64,000 nucleotides of DNA from the NCBI GenBank assembly GCA_032622095.1, contig CP136066.1, forward strand, positions 99,343,319 to 99,407,318, in the 5' to 3' direction. Below are positions 12,801 to 22,638 of this stretch, one piece after another (the stretch's first letter is position 1; the number at the start of each line of letters is the position of its first letter). Origin of the DNA: Siphonodentalium dalli. Lineage: Eukaryota; Mollusca; Scaphopoda; Gadilida; Siphonodentaliidae. The position numbers and the translations under genes are program-made. The notes below the pieces were generated by a model that ran no database searches, had not been told where the DNA came from, and saw only the letters and a list, made by a program, of their open reading frames with translations.

Positions 12801-15800
12801 CCTTCAAGTCATCTGAGGTCAAAGCTGCCCAGCCCGTGACGTTTCCCTGGCGATGTGACCAATGTGTACCAATTTTCCTACATATATTCTAAGTTGATAA
12901 GGAACGCTATTTTTTCTCATATATGCCCCTTTAAGTTGTCTGAGGTCAAAAATAACGAGTGTCAAACACGACATGCAGGAAATATCATCACCGTGGCATA
13001 ACTATAATAAGAAAGCCAGCAAACGTTGCGCGGAATTTATGACGGATGCCACTGAAACTTCATTTTACTTTAGAGAAGGTAACACATTATATCAGTAAAA
13101 GTATCGCCTTGATAACCTTTATGAAACGTATTATATCTCAGGTTGTCTTGTACTGAAATTTTGCATGTCGTATTCTAAGATGTGCCTCAGAACATGGTCA
13201 AAATTTGGGCACAATCGGACATAGGGGTGATATATTTTTAAACGCGCCAAAATCGTGACAGATAAACACACAGACAAACACTTGGCTTTTATATAGAGAG
13301 ATAACCAAGTTTATTAGTAATAATCAATCAGGTCATGGAAAAGTCAAGAGCTCAACTCATCATGCACGTTGTCCCAGTTATCTCAAATGGAGCTAACAAC
13401 TCTGTGCTGGTGAGTTTCTGTGCAGGATGGCATGTTGTTTAATTAATTAATTAACTGATCGCTGCTGACTGTTGTCATCACGTTATAATATACCATACTA
13501 ACGGCAGTCAAGTAGTTGTTACAGAAGGCATCGACCCATTTTTTCAAACAAGACATCTATGTTTGGCGGACCGGATTTTGTTTGGCGTTAACATCATGTT
13601 TCTTGACAACATTAACAGCATATTTGGGAAGTAATCAGCCAGAAACTTACCTTAGGAATAACATTTTCAAAATATTGTTTGAAAAAAAACAACGTTCGGT
13701 TGTCAATCATGTCCCCGGGAGATGGCGGTTCGTCAATCATGTCCCCGGGAGATGGCGGTTCACGTTCGGTTGTCAATTATGTCCCCGGGAGATGGTGGTT
13801 CACGTTCGGTTGTCAATCATGTCCCCGGGAGATGGCGGTTCACGTTCGGTTGTCAATCATGTCCCTGGGAGATGGCGGTTCACGTTCGGTTGTCAATCAT
13901 GTCCCCGGGAGATGGCGGTTCGTCAATCATGTCCCCGGGAGATGGCGGTTCGGTTGTCAATCATGTCCCCGGGAGATGGCGGTTCACGTTCGGTTGTCAA
14001 TCATGTCCCCGGGAGATGGCGGTTCGTCAATCATGTCCCCGGGAGATGGCGGTTCGGTTGTCAATCATGTCCCCGGGAGATGGCAGTTCAATCATGTCCC
14101 CGGGAGATGGCGGTTCGACTAATGGACTTGTAGTCTACTTCTCCTGTCGACTGAAAACCCCTAACGTTTCAACAAAAAGTTAATTATTTTTATCCCTCGG
14201 TTATGCTATATACGTGACATTGTGAATGTGCATTTAAAGGACAAATATTGAACTTGAATTACAGTAGCAGTTTGGACACTGGATATAATGTAGATCTTTT
14301 CATGATGGCTTCCTTCACTCAAGAACACTCTATTTCAGCTTTAACCTTTCCATGACTGGGGCTTCCTGATATTTTTTGGCAAAAACCCTGTGGCAACACT
14401 GGTGGCAATGCATTTTCTTATATACTAGTATGTGAGTCTCCCATAGGGAGCCTCGCGTATATAAGAGAATACAGTGGCCTAACAATATTTACCTTGACCT
14501 TGCAAGCCAGTGCATTCTCTTATATACAGTATCTTTAATGCTGCACAAGCGCAGCTCCCGCCATGAAAGGCTTAACAAGTAGATTTGAAATCAGACCTGG
14601 TGTTTTAAATTTCATCTATCTCAGATTTTCAGTTCCATTTATTTTTATTTTTTCAGCGTAAAGGACGGAGTGTTCCGACAGTATACTGGCGTGAGAAACC
14701 TCGATGAAATCGTGGTATTCATGCAAAAGAAGCAGTGGGTAACAGTGGAACCTATGCCATGGTGGAAGCACCCTAACAGTTATCAGTATGTTACCAGCAA
14801 TCATATGTTTTAGAACACAATATAATGGAGGTTTTCACACATATTAAGTAGTGGGAGGAGCTTATGGTTGCTAGGAGACTAAGCATTTGCAGAAGTAGAT
14901 TAATTTGTTTTAAAGAGACTGCCTACATGTTATAAAGTGTAATACACCTAGAACATACATGTACATTCTTTTAAATTTAACTGTGAAAAATATGACGATT
15001 GTCACGCAAAATGGAGAACAGTGTTATAATCCGATTTCCAATATCACAATCAGTGTCACAATATCAAGAAATATTTGGGCATTTTGCCGATTTTCGTCTG
15101 TGAACTTCAGAATTTTCAGGGCGAAGTGGACAGTGCTAGGGTGGCTTCTTAGCCCCTGTCACCCTCTCGGCTGGTCCCTGGACCAGATGAAGGTTTATCT
15201 GCTTGTTTGTCTGTATAAGAAATGAGAAATTGCTCATGCATGCACATTAACCCTTTGGCAGGTGATTATGTCATATATAATGTCAAGTCCATGGGTGAAT
15301 ATATTTTGCAAATAAACTAAGTACTATTGTAACAATTGTCTATATAACAAAAAATCAAACTAACAACATTAAAAGCACGAATCAATGCAAATAATTAAAA
15401 TAATATCCATGAATAGTTTCATTTTAGGAGATGTTTTTTCGAAGTTAGGTATACAGTAATGCTCTAATTAACCCTTTACCCAACAGAACGGCCCTGTGCC
15501 AATGCATTCTCTTATATATGCGAGTCGACCATAGGTCGCCTCGCATATATAAGAGAATGCATTGGCTTAACACATTAAAAATTATAAAATTGTTAAAGAA
15601 TGTAAGAAAAAATGGTAAAAAAAGATCTTTTTTAGGCCAATGCATTCTCTTATATATGCGAGGCGACCTATGGTCGACTCGCATATATAAGAGATTGCAT
15701 TGTCACAGGGCATAACTGTAACTATCACAATGTGGTCAAGGAGCCGGTTCCAATGATATCCATATTTGTATGGTTTTATTGAGACAGACCCAAGATAATT

Positions 15801-18800
15801 TAGGCTGTTGCAGCTTTATTTGGCCGGTTTTGGCCGGTTTGTTGGGTAAAGGGTTAATCGACCTCGAGAGCTTTCCGATGAATGGCAACAAGCCATATTT
15901 CCGACTAAATCCTGAAAAAGTTACCCATAATTCTGCTGCGCTTAAGAGGTCGATTAATTAGAGCATTACTGTATAGTGAGATAATATTACCCTAAAACTA
16001 CTGTAAATGACATACAATGTAAATGTCATCCCACCTGCCAACTGTATGGCGACATACATGTATATGTCATTCTACCCTCAAAGGGTTTATAGCAATGAAC
16101 ACTGAGTCAGTGCCTCCATAAATCTGATACATATATCAGCAGACCTCAGAATATAGTGCTGGATTTTTGGCAGAATGAGGTTCCCAGAGGGTGAATTTAG
16201 TGACACTACCCTGCACAATGGGCTAGCATCACCAAATTCACCCTCTTGTGACCTCATTCTTCAAATGTCCAGCACTATATTTTAAGGCATGTATATTAGT
16301 CAAGCATTATTGGATTTTAATGAAATTTGCAATGCTGGTTTACCTTGTTGAGTGTCTAATGAAATTGTTTAAATTACTCATTGCAGAGTGTAGATATCAT
16401 AGCTATGGGTTATTAGATTATAATTGCAAACATTGGGTTCTAACTTTATTTTTTTCATCAAAGGGACTCGAGGCGTTCGAAGTGGGTTCATGTGAAATAT
16501 CATTAAGGTCTCTAAAATCATTATTAACCCTTCGAATACTGGAGCTTCTTGAAATTTTGCGAAAACCCTGTGCCAATGCATTCTCTTATATATGTGAGTC
16601 TCCCATAGGTAGCCTCGCATATATAAGATAATACATTGGGCTAACATTATTTACCTTGATCTTGTATGCCAGTGCCTTCTCTTATATATGCAAGGCTCCC
16701 TATGGGAGACTCACATATATAAGAGAATGCCTTGGCACAGGATCGTTAATGCTGCACCAGCCCCGTTCCCATCATGAAAGTGTTAATAATGAAAATTTGA
16801 ACAAAGTCTTCCAAGTGACTCCAGTTGTGTGATCAAATAGAAATGGAGAACAATCTTTCTCAAAGTTGTTATTTTTACGAACATTTATTCAAATTTACAG
16901 CACACACCGTCATTCTTATATACTAATTAAATGCAATGACTCTTGATGGCGAACTACTATGCGTTAGTTTATCGCCCATTGTTGCGTCCCGAATTGAGAT
17001 ATAAATATTTACAATTAAGTGTAGTGCATACAATGATTTCTATGGAGTGGTATGGTCGATTTCTTTGAGATTTTCGGCGATGTTAGTAGAATGCTACATT
17101 CCAACAGTTGGCATGGTGCCTGAGTACTACCTCATCAGTTTCACGCACCCAAATAAGTCCATAATATATCTTTAACTATTTTATCATGTTCTTCTTGATA
17201 AGGATGATTTTACAGAGTTTTGTGATTTTTCACAAGTACCCACAACAAAAGCCTTGAGTCCCTTTAACTAATTGTTCCCTGAAATGTTTTTCGAAGGACT
17301 ATTATATTGTAATTTCCATCCATGTGTCCGTCCGAATCCTTGTCTGGACTTTAACTCCAGTTCAAATTATCCCACCATCTGAAGAAACTTGGTACATGTG
17401 TAAGGAATAACCATCACATTATTGAGGTCAAGTTTGACTATGGTTCCGGTACACTGATTTTGGTCAGATTTATGGCCATTTTCTGACTTTGTGCATCCGT
17501 CCGTGTATCCGTCCGAATCATTTTCCAGATGTTAACTCCAGATCAAATTATTTGATAAAAACGAAACTTGGTATGAGGAATAATCATCACCTTTTCGAGG
17601 TCAAGTTCGATTATGGTTTCGGTCTGATGAATTTTGTTGGATTTATGTCCCTATATTTTACTTAGAAATGCGATTTTCATGTTGTCCGGATAATAACTCT
17701 GGTTTGTATTATCCAATCCGAACGAAACTTGGTATGAGTAATAAACATCACATTATTGAGGCCAAGATCAAATATGGTTCTGGTAAGATGATTTTTGTCA
17801 GAGTTATGGTCTTTTTTTACTTAGAATTTGCCTTTTTTTCTGTTCTTGAGACGTTAACTCCAGTTAATATCAAATGATGTGAATGAAACTTGATATGAGC
17901 AATATCCCTCACATTGTTCAGGTCAAATTTGAATATTGTTCCGGTCTGATGATTTTTGTCGCTATTATCGCCCTTTTTCGACTTAAAATTTTTGATTTTC
18001 ATGTTGTCCTGATATTAAATCCAGTTAATATCAAGTGTTCCAAATGAAACTTGATATGAGGAATACCCATCACATATTCAGGTATTTTAAGTTTTTATTA
18101 AATTTTTAGCTTCTAAAAGAATCCAACATTAAAAAAGCCACCTTTTATTTAATACTTGTACTTCTACTGGTATTTTCTTTTTCAGAATGTCTGCACTAGG
18201 CATGTTCTTCAGAGTTGCCATGGTAATTCGGGTAAGTAATTCAAGTGTCTTGTCTCTTAAAGCAATTCACAGACTGAAACCCCCATTGATAACCAATCCT
18301 AATACATCATAAAATAGTATAGATTTTTTTGGAAAATTTATGAATTTGGATAAAATGTCATGGTAGGTATTATATCTGTAGGGTAAGCTGGGAGACATCA
18401 AACACAAATGCAATTAGGTCAGGTAAGATTTCTGCATAAGAAACGATTATATACAGACTACTATCAGACATAAAAACATCCAAAGCACCTGGCCCAGATG
18501 GCATTCCAAACAAAATCTTGAGATCTGTGCCGAGCAAGCAGCAACATCACTCACAACGATATTCCAACGATCGCTTGACACAGGTAAATTACCAACTGAC
18601 TGGCTCGAGGCAAACATCACACCAATATTCAAAAAGGGCGACGTCCACCTGCCAGAAAACTACAGGCCCGTATCACTAACATCGGTGGCCTGCAAAATCC
18701 TCGAGCACATACTATGCCGACACATCAGAGACCACCTTGAGATATACGACATCCTCACCGACAGAAACCATGGATTCCGCTCTGGACACTCCTGCGTGAC

Positions 18801-21800
18801 ACAACTGATCAATGTAACACATGAACTGATGGAGAATTAAGATAATGACATCCAGACAGACATAGCAGTATTGGATTTTTCAAAGGCATTCGACACAGTA
18901 CCTCACCGAAGCCTACTACACAAACTTAACAGCTATGGTGTTACAAATCAAACTCTCAAGTGGATAGACACCTTCCTAACAAAACGGCAGATGAGAGTAG
19001 CAGTGGAAGGGGAATTCTCAAAACACGTCTGGCGTACCTCAGGGTACTGTACTCGGTCCTCTCCTCTTCCTGTGTCACATAAATGACTTACCACAAGTAG
19101 TCACATCCCAAGTCAAACTCTTCGCCGATGATTGTCTCCTTTACCGCCAAATAAAGAACCAACAAGACCATATTGCTCTTCAAGAAGACCTGAAGTCATT
19201 AGAAAAATGGGCAGCTGTTTGGGGCATGCGGTTCAATGCGAAGAAATGTAATATCCTCTCAATAAAACCCACGTCGACGCACATGTACCAACTGGATAAC
19301 CAAATACTCCAATCAGTTGAAGAAACACAATATCTAGGGCTAACCATCACTAACACCCTCACTTGGTCATCCCACATATCCAAGATAGTAAGAATGGCAG
19401 GCAGCACCCTTGAATTCCTCCGTCGAAACCTCAGGAGAGCAGACAAAAAACACAAAAAAATGGCCTATGAATCCACAGTAAGATCCACCCTTGAATATGC
19501 AGCTGAAGTTTGGGATCCATACCAGCAAAAAGACATCAACGCAATAGAAAAATCAACAAAAGAGGCTCCAGCGGTGAAACATATACAGATACAGATACAA
19601 TAGGTACCGGTATGATTCCCATAGGGTAGGTATGGTTTCTACATGCTATGCAGTGATGATTCTGTATCTATATTTGGAACAATCCTGGAGTCGTTTCCGA
19701 CTCCAGTGGTTTTCTTCAAAGAGCAGATAGAAATTATTCTCAGGCACTGATTAGCATGAGGTGGTTCCACTCAGCAGTCGTTCTTTTTTTTCTTCACTTA
19801 CTAGTCCAATTTTGACCAAATTTGGATTATGGCTTCTACTTATGAATCTCTTGTTTCAGTCATTCTACACAATGATGTCCGAGACATATGGTATTCCGGA
19901 ATGGGGCTGCTATCTCATATTTGCCATATTGACAATAATAACAGGGCTGCTAATGGGTTTGGTAGGTTAAATATATGTACTAAACATTTCTTTACTAGAT
20001 GGATTCTCCCATTCAGTTATAAAATTATACATGGGAATGGTCTATTATTCGTCTGGAGGGAGAGAAAATGTTCAGATATTAAGTTAAAAAATCCAAATTT
20101 TGTAGCAAATTGTTTGTATTGTAAGCTGCACACAAATTTTTTAACAGGAACCATCAAAAAAGTATGGTAATAATTCTATTTCACAAAAAACATTTGTTGA
20201 AAATTTTCACTATCGGTATGTTTTTATATTCATTCTGCCTGATTTTATTTTATAAAGGTTTAAATGAGCCATGTCTATATAACGGATTGCCATGCTGAAA
20301 AATAACATATACTTAAAATGTCCATTTTGCCCATATAATGTAATATTTGGACGCAAAATTTATTTTAAAAAAGATTTTGTTTTCTAGGCAAAGTCACGGG
20401 ATCAGTGTAGTCACATGATCAATCATGTGGTGAAACCTCTGACAACTCATCACAAAAGAGTGCATGATAGCCATAAAAGATCATTGTTATATTTGTGGCA
20501 TTTTCTGCTTCCTTGTCCAGTTGATTTGATTAAACTCTTGAATGTGCAAAGCAATCATGAGATGTTTTTCCCAGCTTGAAATAATTTTGCCTAATTATGT
20601 CACAGATCTCCTAAAAACATATTTAGTCTGCTATTATGTATGTATCTCAATGTGTAAAGCCAAGTAATTTTTTACATAAGAATTATCCTAAAAATGTAAC
20701 ATCTGAAATCTTTGGAATATTATTACGTATATATTATATCACAATGTAGCATTAATTTTAATGTATTATTTGGATTAACATACAGATCTTTATCTAGCAT
20801 GTGCTTGCTTATACAGACTATATACACTGTTGGAAGATTGCCAAGTTATATTATAGTATGATATACATTGATCATCCCGAAATGATTCCACAGTTTCTAG
20901 TTGTGGGGTAAAAAAGATCATTTCATTTAAATTTTGCGGTTTTAATTGATGTGGTAAAACAAAGATAATTTGGTTCTTTGTTATGTGATAATTTAGGGAT
21001 GCCAGGGTATGCAAGCAATAACAATTCACTATGTGATTGGGCCATAATTAAAAGTTTGTTTCCCCTCGCCTGACCGACCCATTTTTTTGCTGCCGACTCA
21101 AAATATTATATTTGTCTTGTTTTTCATTTTTTTTTTACCAGCAGTGACTTTTATTTAAACAACCAGCGATTTTTGACGACTCTGTTTCGAAGTTTTCAAT
21201 GAAAATGCTAAGAACCAGATCTTGGTTGCCTGATTAATAAGGGGGAAATGAAATCCATTTAAATAATACTATATAAAACATTGAAGTTATTACATTCTGA
21301 CATGATCTTTGCCAATTAACACCCTATTGTTGTAAGATTGCTGGTTTATGAAAAATAATATTGTACTTACCTACCTACCCATCCCCAAAAATATAGGTTG
21401 GAAGAGGGTAAGCACAAAATCTTTTAACGATGGGCTTAGCGGCCTATTAAAGCACTCTGCCAGTCTATTCAATCTGATCATAAAACTTCCTCAGTGGCAA
21501 TGTATCAATTGTTTAAAAAACCTTCCGTTAAAAATTAATTACTTTGTTCACAATTTTAATGTGTACATACACAGTCCACCTTACATCAACACCTACCAGT
21601 GAATCACAGGAGATGGGATTGAGTGAAATTGCACCAGTCTGCAGCTGTAACTTTCAATTTGTAGGTGCTAAAATATGCTCCCGTCCCTCCTGTTGTGATG
21701 AGTATGTGTAGTTGGTGGACTGTAATCATTATACTAGTAGCACTATAGTCAAATTTGTTTTTTACGCAATCTCAATGTTGGCAAACACTATGGGTTGAAA

Positions 21801-22595
21801 ATAACAAGCAGAACATATTTACTGGTTAGAATAAGAATTTCATCCAAAAAGGAAAAAAACAAATTTCATCAATCATAAATTAAGTATTTCATTGTAATAT
21901 ATATTATTCTGGGTCGAAAGTGTCTGACTTACAAGTGTAGAATGTACCCTTCTGATAATTTACAAATGCTAAACTGCTATCGTCAAAATTGCTCCTGTGA
22001 CCTGGAAGCACTGACCTACATGACATATCTCAATTATTGAGATATACACAATTAATAACATTAATTCCGTGCTTTTGAAATTTCCCACCATGGTGATGTC
22101 ATATTGGTAGACAATAATATCTGGCTCAGAATCCACATTTTGTGTTTGTCAGACCAATTTGATTAATTGTGGTTAAGCCACAGAGATATCCGGAGAACCA
22201 ATGGAGGTAATATTTATTTTTCGGCTTATTTATTATGCGACAGTTATGGAACCTGGTCATTGTGTTCGTAATGGAGGGGGTAGGCTTTCCAACAGTTCAT
22301 AGTTGTATTCTTCCTCATGGCAATCCTTTAAAATATTCACACATAAAATTATTCAGAGCCATGATTTGAATATTTGTTTCCGCAGCTTTTGGTTTGTTGT
22401 TGTGATCAGCTGTTTCCTCAGAAGCCACCACCACCGGCAGAAATGAACTCCAAACCTGGTGACAGTAAAAAGGTAAGGCCCAATAAGAGTAATCCCTGAT
22501 ATATAAATGTTGTTCACAAAAATAGAGGTGGACAGTTTAACTGATATATCGTGAAGATTGTACGAAAATATTCCATTCCATTCTCATCCCAGTAA

Positions 22596-22638
<43 letters not shown>

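Larger units (their letters stand above)
15251..16085. mobile_element. Outer TTAA-type element, interrupted
   Basis: TTAA then CCCTTTGGCAGGTG at the left; CACCTGCCAACTG ... CTCAAAGGG then TTTAT at the right. The arms also share ATGACATATA-type words. The copy 15454-15971 lies inside it. The right TTAA is mutated, so this outer layer is less certain than the inner two. Confidence 0.5.

Noticed and set aside
13690-14116. CRISPR-like array
   Set aside because: Repeats are separated by the same short linkers or none; there are no unique spacers and the context is an animal intron.
13516-14183. Three overlapping long forward ORFs (up to 205 codons)
   Set aside because: They are made of the minisatellite read in each frame; unit steps of 34 and 40 shift frame and no domain is present.
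14400-14540. TATATAAG motifs as TATA-box promoters
   Set aside because: They are arms of MITE palindromes repeated at a dozen loci, with no gene start nearby.
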